Source: Microbacterium sp. (GTDB lineage Bacteria > Actinomycetota > Actinomycetes > Actinomycetales > Microbacteriaceae). Taken from it: DNA of 32,858 nucleotides. Both the position numbers and the translations under genes were made by a program. Location of the stretch: assembly GCA_031277885.1 (NCBI GenBank), contig JAITLM010000177.1:1-32858 (forward strand), written 5' to 3'. Under the pieces are notes generated by a model. It was not told where the DNA came from, did not search any database, and was given only the letters and a program-made list of their open reading frames with translations. This document shows, one piece after another, positions 20,417 to 28,804 of the stretch. How positions within the stretch are numbered: the stretch's first letter is position 1; each line of letters begins with the position of its first letter.

Positions 20417-21838
20417 ATGACAACAGTCCCCCCGCCCGTGTCCGGCCCGGTCGCCGCCGAGCCGAAGAACGCCGTCGATCGCTTCTTCGAGATCACCCAG
20501 CGCGGATCCACCCTCGGCACCGAGATCCGCGGCGGCATCGTCACGTTCGTGACGATGGCCTACATCGTGATCCTCAACCCGATCATCCTGTCCACCCCGG
20601 ACGTCGCCGGCCACACCCTGCCGGGCGGAGCCGTCGCCGCGGCCACCGCGCTGACGGCGGGCGTCATGACGATCCTGTTCGGGCTGATCACGCGGCTGCC
20701 GTTCGCGTTCGCCGCGGGTCTCGGCATCAACGCGTTCCTCGCCTTCACCGTGGTCGGCTCTGTCACCTGGGCCGAGGCGATGGCGCTCGTCATGATCAAC
20801 GGCGTCATCATCGTCCTGCTCGCCGCGACCGGCCTGCGCAAGCTCATCTTCGACGCCGTCCCCGTGCAGCTCAAGCTCGCCATCACGGTCGGCATCGGCC
20901 TGTTCATCGCCTTCATCGGATTCGTGAACGCCGGCTTCGTGACCTCGACGAAGCAGCCCTCGCCTCCCGTCGACCTCGGCATCGGCGGATCCGTCGCCTC
21001 GATCCCCACCCTGCTGTTCGTGATCACCCTGCTGATCGGCGGAGTGCTCATCGCCCTCCGCGTCAAGGGCGCGATCCTCATCGCCCTCGTCGGCGGCTCG
21101 GTGCTCGCGGCGATCCTCAACCTGATCTGGCCGTTCGGTCAGGACTTCGGGTTCACCGGCAGCGTCGTGGGGCTCCCCGACCTGAGCCTGATCGGCCGGG
21201 TCGACTTCGGCTTCGACCTCGCGAAGGTCGGCGGCGTGACCCTGGTGATGTTCATCTTCACGCTGCTGTTCTCCAACTTCTTCGACGCGATGGGAACCAT
21301 GACGGGCCTCGCGAAGGAGGCCGACCTCGCCGACGAGAAGGGCGACTTCCCGCGCATCAAGTCGGCGCTCGTCGTCGAGGGCGTCGGCGCGATCGTCGGC
21401 GGCGGCACGTCGTCCTCCTCCGCGACCGTGTTCGTCGAGTCGGGCGCCGGCATCGGCGAAGGAGCCCGCACGGGTCTCGCCACGACGATCACGGGAGTGC
21501 TCTTCCTGCTCGCGATGTTCTTCACGCCGCTCACCGCCCTCGTGCCCAGCGCGGTGGCCGCCGCAGCCCTCGTGCTCGTCGGCGCGATGATGCTCTCGCA
21601 GATCAAGAACATCGATCTCGGCGACTTCCGCGTCCTGCTGCCGGTCTTCCTCACGGTCACCGTCATGCCGATGACGTACTCGATCGCCAACGGCATCGGC
21701 GCCGGCTTCGTCAGCTGGATCGTCGTGAACGCGCTCACCGGCCGCGCCAGGACGATCCACCCGCTGCTCTGGGTCGTCGGCGTCGGCTTCGTCCTGTTCT
21801 TCGCCCGCGGCCCGATCGAGGCCCTGCTCGGAGCCTGA
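20417..21838 (+). CDS. NCS2-family purine permease, AzgA/guanine-hypoxanthine type
   Basis: This 473-aa inner-membrane transporter is of the AzgA branch of the NCS2 family and imports adenine, guanine or hypoxanthine with protons. Family marks are FFEITQRGSTLGTEIRGGIVTF and MAYIVILNP near the start, FAAGLGINAF, the FDAMGTMTGLA motif, and the SSSSATVFVESGAGIGEGARTGL stretch that lines the substrate site. About 12-14 membrane segments are visible and the length is normal. ATG 20417 follows GGAGG (20406-20410) by 6 nt; the open frame to 20321 has no such site. A TACGGT (20393-20398) could be its -10. It is divergent from perM-purN-purH, so purine uptake sits beside purine synthesis. Confidence 0.93.
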   Translation: MTTVPPPVSGPVAAEPKNAVDRFFEITQRGSTLGTEIRGGIVTFVTMAYIVILNPIILSTPDVAGHTLPGGAVAAATALTAGVMTILFGLITRLPFAFAAGLGINAFLAFTVVGSVTWAEAMALVMINGVIIVLLAATGLRKLIFDAVPVQLKLAITVGIGLFIAFIGFVNAGFVTSTKQPSPPVDLGIGGSVASIPTLLFVITLLIGGVLIALRVKGAILIALVGGSVLAAILNLIWPFGQDFGFTGSVVGLPDLSLIGRVDFGFDLAKVGGVTLVMFIFTLLFSNFFDAMGTMTGLAKEADLADEKGDFPRIKSALVVEGVGAIVGGGTSSSSATVFVESGAGIGEGARTGLATTITGVLFLLAMFFTPLTALVPSAVAAAALVLVGAMMLSQIKNIDLGDFRVLLPVFLTVTVMPMTYSIANGIGAGFVSWIVVNALTGRARTIHPLLWVVGVGFVLFFARGPIEALLGA

Positions 21839-21845
21839 CCCCGCC

Positions 21846-21909
21846 GGATCCGCGGGATCCGCAGGATCCGGCGGGTCCGCCGGATCCGGCTGAGCCCGCC
21901 GGATCCGTC
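21846..21909. repeat. Imperfect 9-bp tandem repeat rich in GGATCC
   Basis: About seven units of the form GGATCCGNN run end to end, one of them 10 bp long. Intact GGATCC occurs at 21846, 21855, 21864, 21882 and 21901; the remaining units are degenerate. The array begins 7 bp after the permease stop and runs into the large hairpin. Confidence 0.75.
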
Positions 21910-21989
21910 GACGCCCCCTCGCAGTATCGAGGCCCCCTCTCAGGAACGCACCTGGGAGGGGGCCTCGATACGCAGAGGGGGCGTCGACG
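21906..21989. repeat. 84-bp near-perfect extragenic palindrome
   Basis: Arms 21906-21944 and 21951-21989 (39 nt each) pair with only three consecutive mismatches (21921-21923 against 21972-21974) and one G-U, leaving a 6-nt loop (AACGCA). It lies between the permease (+) and the MBL hydrolase (-), which converge. It can act as a bidirectional terminator, but it is much longer than needed and resembles a mobile palindromic element. Confidence 0.85.
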
Positions 21990-21993
21990 TGCG

Positions 21994-22044
21994 TGGCCTC
22001 AGAGCGTGACTGGCCTCAGAGCGCGACTGGCCTCAGAGCGCGAG
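21994..22044. repeat. 17-bp tandem repeat, three copies, overlapping the 3' end of the MBL gene
   Basis: Three head-to-tail copies of TGGCCTCAGAGCGYGAS start at 21994, 22011 and 22028. The third contains the stop codon and last codons of the MBL hydrolase gene, so the other two look like duplications of that gene's 3' end. Confidence 0.85.
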
Positions 22045-22788
22045 CGGGATGCCGGCCTCCGGCACGCGCAGCCGGTCGGCGAGACCCGCGTAGCCGAACT
22101 CGCGCACGAGGCGCTCGCGGGTCTCGGAGAAGTGGTGCCAGCCCTCGGCGTGCACGGGCACGATCACCGCATCGCCGAGCTCCCGCGCGGCGGCGACCGC
22201 GGTGCGCGCGTTGAGGGTGAGGTCGGCGTCGCCGAAGCGTCCGACGTTGGCCGCTCCGGCGAACAGCACGGCGATGTGGATCCGGCCGATCCGCTCGGCG
22301 ATGGCCGTGACGACCTCGACCGAGGCGTTGTCGCCGGAGACGTAGACCACGGGCTCCCCCGGCGCGCTCAGCACGAAGCCGGTCACCGTGCCGGAGAGCT
22401 CCTCCGCCCCCTCCGGGCCGTGCAGCGCGGGCACCGCGGTCACCGCGACGCCGCCGACGCCGTGCGTCTGCCAGGGGGCGAGCCCGGTCACGCCTTCGAC
22501 GCGCGCCGCCGCCTCCGGCGTGGACAGCACGGCGCCGGCGCGGGGCAGGAACGCGCGCCCCGCCTCGTCGAGGTTGTCCGGGTGCTGGTCGTGCGAGAGC
22601 AGCACGGCATCGATCTCGCCCACCTGGTCCGCGCCGAGCGCAGGGCCGCTCAGCTTGTGCAGCGCGATGCCGCCCTCGTAGGAGCGCGGGGCGTCGAAGG
22701 TCGGATCCGTCAGCAGGCGCACGCCCGCGTACTCGATGATCGCGGTCGGTCCGCCGATGAGGGTCAGGGTCACGGGGTTCTCGGTCAT
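22033..22788 (-). CDS. Metallo-beta-lactamase-fold hydrolase (UlaG-like)
   Basis: This 251-aa predicted metal-dependent hydrolase has a compact UlaG/YtnP-like MBL fold. The sequence opens with TLTLIGGPTAIIEYAG and a TDPTFD strand pair. The metal motif is LSHDQHPDN (His66, Asp67, His69, Asp71; Asn72 stands where many relatives have His). Further conserved points are PALHGPEG, VYVSGDN and the C-terminal VHAEGWHHF. The substrate is unknown. I chose ATG 22788, which gives a normal N-terminus; the open frame runs to 22923 and would overlap the divergent glxA-like gene. It is convergent with the purine permease and divergent from the GlxA-type regulator 70 bp away. Confidence 0.82.
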   Translation of the reverse strand: MTENPVTLTLIGGPTAIIEYAGVRLLTDPTFDAPRSYEGGIALHKLSGPALGADQVGEIDAVLLSHDQHPDNLDEAGRAFLPRAGAVLSTPEAAARVEGVTGLAPWQTHGVGGVAVTAVPALHGPEGAEELSGTVTGFVLSAPGEPVVYVSGDNASVEVVTAIAERIGRIHIAVLFAGAANVGRFGDADLTLNARTAVAAARELGDAVIVPVHAEGWHHFSETRERLVREFGYAGLADRLRVPEAGIPLAL

Positions 22789-22846
22789 GGATCCATCGTG
22801 TCCGCCTCGCTCCCGCCACGGGAGTGGCCTTGATGACACCTTTCGA

Positions 22847-22852
22847 TAAGAT
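22847..22852 (+). promoter_or_regulatory. Leaderless-type -10 box (TAAGAT) of the GlxA-like gene
   Basis: TAAGAT is followed by exactly 6 nt (CGGGCC) and the ATG at 22859. No Shine-Dalgarno motif is present. A TTGATG at 22830-22835 is too close to be its -35. Confidence 0.6.
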
Positions 22853-22858
22853 CGGGCC

Positions 22859-23809
22859 ATGCGCACCGCCGCCGTCCTCGCCTTCCCGGGGATCAGCCCG
22901 TTCCACCTGTCCGTGCCGCTCATGGTCTTCGGCGGCGTCGGCGTGCGCTCCGTCGAGGCCGCCTATCGCACCGTCACGGTCGCCGAGGAGCCCGGCCCGG
23001 TGCGCACCGCCGCCGGACTGGACCTCGTCGTGACCGAGGGGCTCGACGCCCTCGCGACCGCGGACCTCGTGGTGATCCCGAGCTGGGATCCGGAGATCGC
23101 CCCGAGCAGCGCGCTCCTCGACGCCGTGCGCGCGGCGCACGCCCGCGGCGCACGGATCCTGGGCCTGTGCCTCGGCGCCTTCGTGGTGGCCGCGAGCGGC
23201 GTCGCCGACGGCAGGGAGCTGTCCACGCACTGGTCCGCGGGGCCGCAGCTCGCCGCGCGGCATCCCGAGGTCACCGTCCGCTGCGAGGCGCTGTGGACGG
23301 ATCTCGGCGATGTGGTCACGTCGGCCGGTGTCGCCGCAGCGCTGGACTGCTGCCTGCACATCGTCCGTACCGAGCTGGGCAGCGCGGTCGCGGCCGACCT
23401 CGCGCGGTCCCTCGTGATGGCCCCGCATCGCGAGGGCTCGCAGGCGCAGTTCCTGTCCCGCCCGCTCGCCGCCGACCGCGACGGCGACGAGATCGACCAG
23501 GCGATCGCCTGGGCTCTGGAGAGGATCTCCGAGCCCGCCCCGATCGACGTGTGGGCCGGCGCCGTGCACCTCTCCCGCCGCACGTTCACCCGGCGCTTCC
23601 GCGATCGCACCGGCACGAGCCCCGGGGACTGGCTGCTGCAGCGCCGCCTGGACGAAGCGCGCCGCCTGCTCGAGACGTCGGCGCTGCCGGTCGACGCCGT
23701 CGCGCACCGCACGGGATTCGGCAGCGCCGTGACGCTGCGCCACCACTTCCGAGCCCGCTTCGGCACGACCCCCGGTGCGCACCGCCGGGCCTTCGCGGAC
23801 CCCTCATGA
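22859..23809 (+). CDS. GlxA-family transcriptional regulator (DJ-1/PfpI domain plus AraC HTH)
   Basis: This 316-aa regulator has two domains. Residues ~3-165 form a DJ-1/PfpI (class I glutamine-amidotransferase-like) sensor with the nucleophile-elbow segment GLCLGAF (Cys104). Residues ~210-310 form an AraC-type double helix-turn-helix, seen in VHLSRRTFTRRFRDRTGTSPGDWLLQ and VDAVAHRTGFGSAVTLRHHFRARFGTTP. GlxA-type regulators control amino-acid or amine use in several actinobacteria and proteobacteria; the ligand here is unknown. The divergent MBL gene is the obvious candidate target. ATG 22859 lies 6 nt after a TAAGAT box, so a leaderless message is likely. Confidence 0.9.
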   Translation: MRTAAVLAFPGISPFHLSVPLMVFGGVGVRSVEAAYRTVTVAEEPGPVRTAAGLDLVVTEGLDALATADLVVIPSWDPEIAPSSALLDAVRAAHARGARILGLCLGAFVVAASGVADGRELSTHWSAGPQLAARHPEVTVRCEALWTDLGDVVTSAGVAAALDCCLHIVRTELGSAVAADLARSLVMAPHREGSQAQFLSRPLAADRDGDEIDQAIAWALERISEPAPIDVWAGAVHLSRRTFTRRFRDRTGTSPGDWLLQRRLDEARRLLETSALPVDAVAHRTGFGSAVTLRHHFRARFGTTPGAHRRAFADPS

Positions 23810-23811
23810 CA

Positions 23812-23861
23812 GAGTCGTCCCCCTCAGCGCACGCTCTGGGGTGCGCTGAGGGGGACGACTC
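23812..23861. terminator. 21-bp perfect hairpin between convergent glxA-like gene and sucD
   Basis: Arms 23812-23832 and 23841-23861 pair perfectly over 21 bp with an 8-nt loop. It starts 3 bp after the stop of the GlxA-type gene and ends 16 bp before the sucD stop, so it can serve both as a bidirectional terminator. No T tract follows on either side. Confidence 0.75.
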
Positions 23862-23876
23862 GGGTGTTGCGGTGCC

Positions 23877-24806
<930 letters not shown>

Positions 24807-25973
24807 TCAGGCGTTCGCCAGCTCGGCGGCCTTGTCGGCGCCCTCGTCCATGGTGGCGGCGAGCGTGACGAGCGGGTGGGCGGCGGCCGTGAGGATCGCG
24901 CGGCCCTCCTCGACCTGGTTGCCGTCCAGGCGCACGACCAGCGGCTTGGTGGCCGTGTCGCCGAGGATCTCGAGGGCCTTGACGATGCCCTCCGCGACGG
25001 CCACGCAGCTGGTGATGCCGCCGAAGACGTTGACGAAGACGCTCTTGACCTGCTCGTCGCCGAGGATCACGTCGAGGCCGCTGGCCATGACCTGCGCGTT
25101 CGCGCCGCCGCCGATGTCGAGGAAGTTGGCCGGCTTCACGCCGCCGTGGTTCTCGCCCGCGTAGGCGACGACGTCGAGCGTCGACATGACCAGACCCGCG
25201 CCGTTGCCGATGATGCCGACCTGGCCGTCGAGCTTGACGTAATTCAGGCCCGACTCCTTGGCCTTGGCCTCGAGCGGGTTCTCGGTCGCCTTGTCGGCGA
25301 GCTCCTCGTGCTCGGGGTGGCGCACCTCGGAGGCGTTGTCGTCGAGCGTGACCTTGCCGTCCAGGGCGATGATGTCGCCCTCCTCGGTCTGCACGAGCGG
25401 GTTGACCTCGACCAGTGTCGCGTCCTCGCCCTTGTACACCTCGTACAGCTTCACGAAGACGTCGGCGACCTTCTCGGCGAGGCCCGGCTCGAAGTTGCCG
25501 GCCTTGGCGATCTCGAGCGCCTTCTCGGGGGTGATCCCCTCGAGCGGGTTGACCTCGACGCGGGCGAGCGCCTCGGGCTTCTCGACGGCGAGCTGCTCGA
25601 TCTCCATGCCGCCCTCGACCGAGGCGAGGCTCAGGTAGGAGCGGTTCGAGCGGTCGAGCAGCACGGAGAAATAGAACTCGCGGGCGATGCGGGCGCCTGC
25701 CGCGACCATGACGCGCTTGACGACGTGGCCCTTGATGTCGAGGCCGAGGATCGCCTTGGCCGCCTCGTACGCCTCGTCGGGGTTCTTGGCGACCTTCACG
25801 CCGCCGGCCTTGCCGCGGCCGCCGGTCTTGACCTGCGCCTTGACGACGACCACGCCACCGAGCTTCTCCGCCGCTGCCTTCACCTCCTCGGGGGTGTCGG
25901 CGACGATGCCGGCGAGGACCGGCACTCCGTACTTCTCGAAAAGGTCTCGTGCCTGGTACTCGTAGAGGTCCAC
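24807..25973 (-). CDS. sucC: Succinate--CoA ligase, beta subunit
   Basis: This 388-aa ATP-grasp subunit of succinyl-CoA synthetase binds the nucleotide and succinate. The N-terminus [18 protein letters not shown] is diagnostic. Then come [18 protein letters not shown] of the ATP-grasp fold, EVNPLV metal ligands, and the C-terminal ligase domain with [13 protein letters not shown] chose GTG 25973: it begins exactly at the conserved N-terminus, gives the usual 388 residues, and has GAAGGA 6 nt upstream. A far longer open frame continues to 26732 but overlaps the divergent TetR gene. The 195-bp gap to that gene holds the promoter. Confidence 0.97.
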   Translation of the reverse strand: MDLYEYQARDLFEKYGVPVLAGIVADTPEEVKAAAEKLGGVVVVKAQVKTGGRGKAGGVKVAKNPDEAYEAAKAILGLDIKGHVVKRVMVAAGARIAREFYFSVLLDRSNRSYLSLASVEGGMEIEQLAVEKPEALARVEVNPLEGITPEKALEIAKAGNFEPGLAEKVADVFVKLYEVYKGEDATLVEVNPLVQTEEGDIIALDGKVTLDDNASEVRHPEHEELADKATENPLEAKAKESGLNYVKLDGQVGIIGNGAGLVMSTLDVVAYAGENHGGVKPANFLDIGGGANAQVMASGLDVILGDEQVKSVFVNVFGGITSCVAVAEGIVKALEILGDTATKPLVVRLDGNQVEEGRAILTAAAHPLVTLAATMDEGADKAAELANA

Positions 25974-26053
25974 GTGCAGTCCTTCGCTGGTTGCGACGAA
26001 TGGGACGCGACAGGAATTCTGTCGGGTGTCGATGTGAGTCGACCCGATAGGCC

Positions 26054-26059
26054 AGCCTA
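26054..26059 (-). promoter_or_regulatory. Possible -10 box of sucCD (TAGGCT)
   Basis: TAGGCT lies on the minus strand about 80 nt before the sucC GTG, in the 195-bp divergent gap (25974-26168). This would give a leader of some 75 nt ending in the GAAGGA ribosome site. No convincing -35 is seen, and the box matches only the generic TANNNT pattern. Confidence 0.3.
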
Positions 26060-26156
26060 CTACCGCGGAATCACGCTTCCTGACCGCGTGCGCCGCCGCC
26101 TGTCTGGCTCCCGAGACGTCGGACGACTCGAGACCTCCGCGCAGGATCCGGACAAC

Positions 26157-26162
26157 TAGGCT
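26157..26162 (+). promoter_or_regulatory. Leaderless-type -10 box of the TetR gene (TAGGCT)
   Basis: TAGGCT is followed by exactly 6 nt (CCTCCT) and then the ATG at 26169. The CCTCCT spacer is anti-Shine-Dalgarno-like rather than a ribosome site, which supports leaderless expression. Confidence 0.6.
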
Positions 26163-26168
26163 CCTCCT

Positions 26169-26840
26169 ATGACCGAGCACGCCGACGTGTCCCCCGCTCG
26201 CACCGCCGTGGTGCGCGCTGCGCTCGAGCTGTTCTCCGCCCAGGGCTTCGACTCGACCTCGGTCGAGCAGATCGCCAAGGCCGCAGGCATCTCGCGCTCC
26301 ACGTTCTTCCGCCAGTTCGGCGGCAAGGACGATGTCGTCTTCGCCGACCATGAGGAGCTCCTCGACGGGCTGCGCCGCTACCTCGAGCGCCCGCACGCGA
26401 ACCCGTGGACCGCCGTATGCGACGGGTCGCTGATGGTCTTCCGCTCCTTCGCCGCCGATCCCGAGATGGCGCGGCTGCGCTACCAGGTGGTGCGCGAGGT
26501 GCCCACCCTGCGCGACCGCGAGATCGTGACCGTGTTCCGTTACGAGCGCCTGTTCGACGAGTACCTGCGACGCTCGATGCCGGATCTGGATCCGCTCGAC
26601 GCCGTCGGGTTCGCCGCGCTGGTGACGGCCGTGCACAACCACGTGCTGCGCCGGCTGCTGCGCGGATCCCGCACGTCGGCGGCCGCTCTGCGCCGTGCCC
26701 TCGACGACGTGCTCCGCCGCTACGGCGTGCATCCTGACAGCGTCGCGGATCCGGGTGAGGACGCGGTCGTCGTCGCCGTGTTCCCGCGCTCGATGCCCAT
26801 GGCGGAGATCACCCGCCGTCTGCGCGACGAACTCGACTGA
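26169..26840 (+). CDS. TetR-family transcriptional regulator
   Basis: This 223-aa repressor has the TetR N-terminal DNA-binding domain (~12-60): [43 protein letters not shown]. The rest is a helical ligand/dimer domain with no further recognisable motif. It stands 125 bp upstream of an acyl-CoA dehydrogenase gene in the same direction. A GAGACT-centred palindrome lies just ahead of that gene, so regulation of fatty-acid or acyl-CoA degradation with an acyl-CoA ligand is the likeliest job. It is divergent from sucC. Confidence 0.9.
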   Translation: MTEHADVSPARTAVVRAALELFSAQGFDSTSVEQIAKAAGISRSTFFRQFGGKDDVVFADHEELLDGLRRYLERPHANPWTAVCDGSLMVFRSFAADPEMARLRYQVVREVPTLRDREIVTVFRYERLFDEYLRRSMPDLDPLDAVGFAALVTAVHNHVLRRLLRGSRTSAAALRRALDDVLRRYGVHPDSVADPGEDAVVVAVFPRSMPMAEITRRLRDELD

Positions 26841-26912
26841 TCCCGCGCCTCGCAGACCCGTCCGCAGCCGCGGCGGGCCCGTTCGGCGTGCGCGGAATTC
26901 CTCGTTTGGCGG

Positions 26913-26918
26913 TACGCT
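26913..26918 (+). promoter_or_regulatory. Candidate -10 box of the acyl-CoA dehydrogenase gene (TACGCT)
   Basis: TACGCT lies immediately upstream of the GTCTCA/TGAGAC repeats, placing a transcription start near 26925 and a leader of about 40 nt with a GGAG ribosome site (26957-26960). The -35 is not clear. Confidence 0.4.
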
Positions 26919-26946
26919 GTCTCATGAATCTTGAGACTGAGTCTCA
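26919..26946. promoter_or_regulatory. Palindromic operator candidate for the adjacent TetR regulator
   Basis: A perfect 15-bp palindrome (TGAGACT-G-AGTCTCA) occupies 26932-26946. A further GTCTCA at 26919-26924 repeats the half site 22 bp (two helical turns) upstream and pairs with TGAGAC at 26932-26937. The array starts directly after the -10 candidate, where a repressor would block the promoter. Confidence 0.6.
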
Positions 26947-26965
26947 CTCCCTGGATGGAGACCCC

Positions 26966-28198
26966 ATGAGCAACGACGCCCTCTTCCCCGGCGAAGCCGT
27001 CACCTCCTACGACGTGACGGGACGCCGCGGAACCGACTACTACGAGGTCTTCTCCGACATCCCCGCCACCGACCGCGCGCACTGGGAACGGGCGCAGGCG
27101 TACGTCGACGAGGTCGGTCCGCAGATGCGGGACGCATGGGACCGCGCGGAGTACCCCCTCGCGGTCGCGCGCCGCATGGGCGAGATGGACCTCGTGGTGG
27201 ACGGCGTCGTCCACCCCGCGCTCACCCGGATGAGCCCCCTCGCGGCAGGTCTCGTGAACATGGAGATCTCCCGCGGCGACGGCTCGCTCGGCACCGTCCT
27301 CGCCGTGCAGGGCGGACTCGCCCTGCGCACGCTCGCCCTGTTCGGCAGCGCCGAGCAGCAGGAGCGCTGGCTCGTCCCGCTCGCCGACGGATCCGTGCTC
27401 GGATCCTTCGCGCTCACGGAGCCCGATCATGGATCCGACTCCGTCTCGCTCGAGACCGTGGCGAGCCGCGACGGCGAGGAGTGGGTGCTGCGCGGGGCGA
27501 AGAAGTGGATCGGCAACGGCGCCTCGGGCGGCATCACGTTCGTCTGGGCGCGCGTCGACGACGAGGGCGCCGCCGAGCACGGTGCAGTGCGCTGCTTCCT
27601 CGTCGAGCAGGAGCGCCCCGGATATCAGGGCTCCGTGATCACGGGGAAGGTGTCGCTGCGCGGCATCCACCAGGCGCACATCCGCCTCGACGACGTGCGC
27701 GTGCCGCTGGATGCGGTGCTGCCGGGCACACGCAGCTTCAAGGACGCCTCGACCGTGTTGTACGCCACGCGTTCCGGGGTCGCCTGGTCCGCGCTCGGGC
27801 ACGCGACCGCCTGCTACGAGGCCGCCCTCGCCTACGCGACGGCGCGCGTGCAGTTCGGCAAGCCGCTCGCGAAGTTCCAGATGGTCCAGGAGCGGCTCAC
27901 GCACATGCTCGAGGAGCTCACCGCGATGCAGCTGTACTGCCGCCGCATGGCCGACATGGACGTGGCGGGCACGCTCCGCCCGACCCAGGCGTCCCTCGCG
28001 AAGTTCCACAACACCCGCGCCGCGCGGCGGGTCGCCCAGATCGCCCGCGATCTGCTCGGCGGCAACGGGATCCTGCTCGAGAACGGCGTCATGCAGCACA
28101 TGGCCGACATCGAGGCGATCCACACCTACGAGGGCACCGAGAGCATGCAGGCCCTGCTGATCGGCCGCGACATCACCGGGATGAGCGCCTTCGCCTGA
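26966..28198 (+). CDS. Acyl-CoA dehydrogenase, glutaryl-CoA-dehydrogenase-like
   Basis: This 410-aa FAD enzyme oxidises acyl-CoA to enoyl-CoA. It has the N-terminal helical domain, the ALTEPDHGSDSVSLET FAD/substrate signature (~149-164), the KKWIGNG strand, RVQFGKPLAKFQMVQERL in the C-terminal domain, and LLGGNGIL. The catalytic base is Glu389 in HTYEGTESMQALLIGRDITG, a context typical of glutaryl-CoA dehydrogenase relatives. That subgroup also includes enzymes for other acyl chains, so decarboxylating activity is not assured. ATG 26966 has GGAG 5 nt upstream; an open frame to 26888 would swallow the promoter and operator. It is probably repressed by the upstream TetR protein. Confidence 0.93.
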   Translation: MSNDALFPGEAVTSYDVTGRRGTDYYEVFSDIPATDRAHWERAQAYVDEVGPQMRDAWDRAEYPLAVARRMGEMDLVVDGVVHPALTRMSPLAAGLVNMEISRGDGSLGTVLAVQGGLALRTLALFGSAEQQERWLVPLADGSVLGSFALTEPDHGSDSVSLETVASRDGEEWVLRGAKKWIGNGASGGITFVWARVDDEGAAEHGAVRCFLVEQERPGYQGSVITGKVSLRGIHQAHIRLDDVRVPLDAVLPGTRSFKDASTVLYATRSGVAWSALGHATACYEAALAYATARVQFGKPLAKFQMVQERLTHMLEELTAMQLYCRRMADMDVAGTLRPTQASLAKFHNTRAARRVAQIARDLLGGNGILLENGVMQHMADIEAIHTYEGTESMQALLIGRDITGMSAFA

Positions 28199-28201
28199 CG
28201 G

Positions 28202-28232
28202 GCGGGCCGCTCGCCTCGGACGCGCGGCCCGC
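28202..28232. terminator. Candidate bidirectional terminator between convergent genes
   Basis: GCGGGCCGC (28202-28210) and GCGGCCCGC (28224-28232) form a perfect 9-bp stem with a 13-nt loop in the 42-bp gap between the acyl-CoA dehydrogenase stop and the stop of the minus-strand hypothetical gene. Confidence 0.5.
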
Positions 28233-28240
28233 GCTGCGAC

Positions 28241-28744
28241 TCAGTCGCAGCCGCAGCCCCCGGACGGCGTTTTCACCATGAAGCACACCTCGCAGATGCC
28301 GTAATCCCGATCCTCGACCGGCGTCGCCTTCGGCGCACGCGGCTCGGGCTTCGGCTTCGCCGGGGCGCGGGTGCCCGCCGCACGCGCCGGGCGCGAGACT
28401 CCGGCCGGCGCTCCGAGCAGCTCACTGGGGTGCGTGACGTAGAAGTACGGCGCGCGGCCCTCGCTCGGAGCGAGCGGCAGCGCGCGCCCTGCCACCACGA
28501 TCTGCTCGTCCTCGGTGAAGCCGTTGGTGTAGGTGCGCCCGATGTGCAGGGCAGCGCCCTCGCCCCGGCGGATCGCCTCGATGTAGCGACCGCGGTCGAT
28601 GAAGGTGCTGATGTCGACGGCCTCGACGATCGCACGGATGAAGTCGTGGTTCACCGGGTCGATGCGCTGACCGCGCAGTGCCTCGGCGAGCGACTTGTAG
28701 GGACGGGAGCTGCCGGTGGGGGGGGGACCCTGGACTTCGTTCAT
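28241..28744 (-). CDS. Hypothetical protein with Cys-rich C-terminus and poly-C tract near its start
   Basis: I do not recognise this 167-aa protein. Residues ~15-110 look like a folded, charged domain (KSLAEALRGQRIDPVNHDF, DRGRYIEAIRRGEGAALHIG, EDEQIVVAGRALPLAPSEGR). Then comes an Ala/Pro/Lys-rich linker (~115-145). The end has CEVC and CGC (four cysteines plus a final Asp), which could bind zinc or another metal. No membrane segment or signal peptide is seen. Codons 7-9 form a run of nine C (28718-28726 on the + strand as G), where slippage would shift the frame. The start ATG 28744 has only a weak GAAG upstream. It is divergent from the phytoene-dehydrogenase-like gene by 60 bp. Codon use is like the neighbours, so it is probably a real gene. 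Confidence 0.75.
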   Translation of the reverse strand: MNEVQGPPPTGSSRPYKSLAEALRGQRIDPVNHDFIRAIVEAVDISTFIDRGRYIEAIRRGEGAALHIGRTYTNGFTEDEQIVVAGRALPLAPSEGRAPYFYVTHPSELLGAPAGVSRPARAAGTRAPAKPKPEPRAPKATPVEDRDYGICEVCFMVKTPSGGCGCD

Positions 28745-28804
28745 ATTGCTTCAAGGATCCCACGTTTTGCTCGGTGCGCCCTGCGTGCATGGAAGACTGG
28801 CGGC

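Noticed and set aside
19717..22833. 1038-codon + strand open frame
   Set aside because: The translation is dominated by Arg/Ala/Pro/His and crosses three genes with recognisable products. It is a codon-bias artefact.
22830..22835. TTGATG as a -35 box for the GlxA-like gene
   Set aside because: The spacing to TAAGAT is only 11 bp, too short for a -35/-10 pair.
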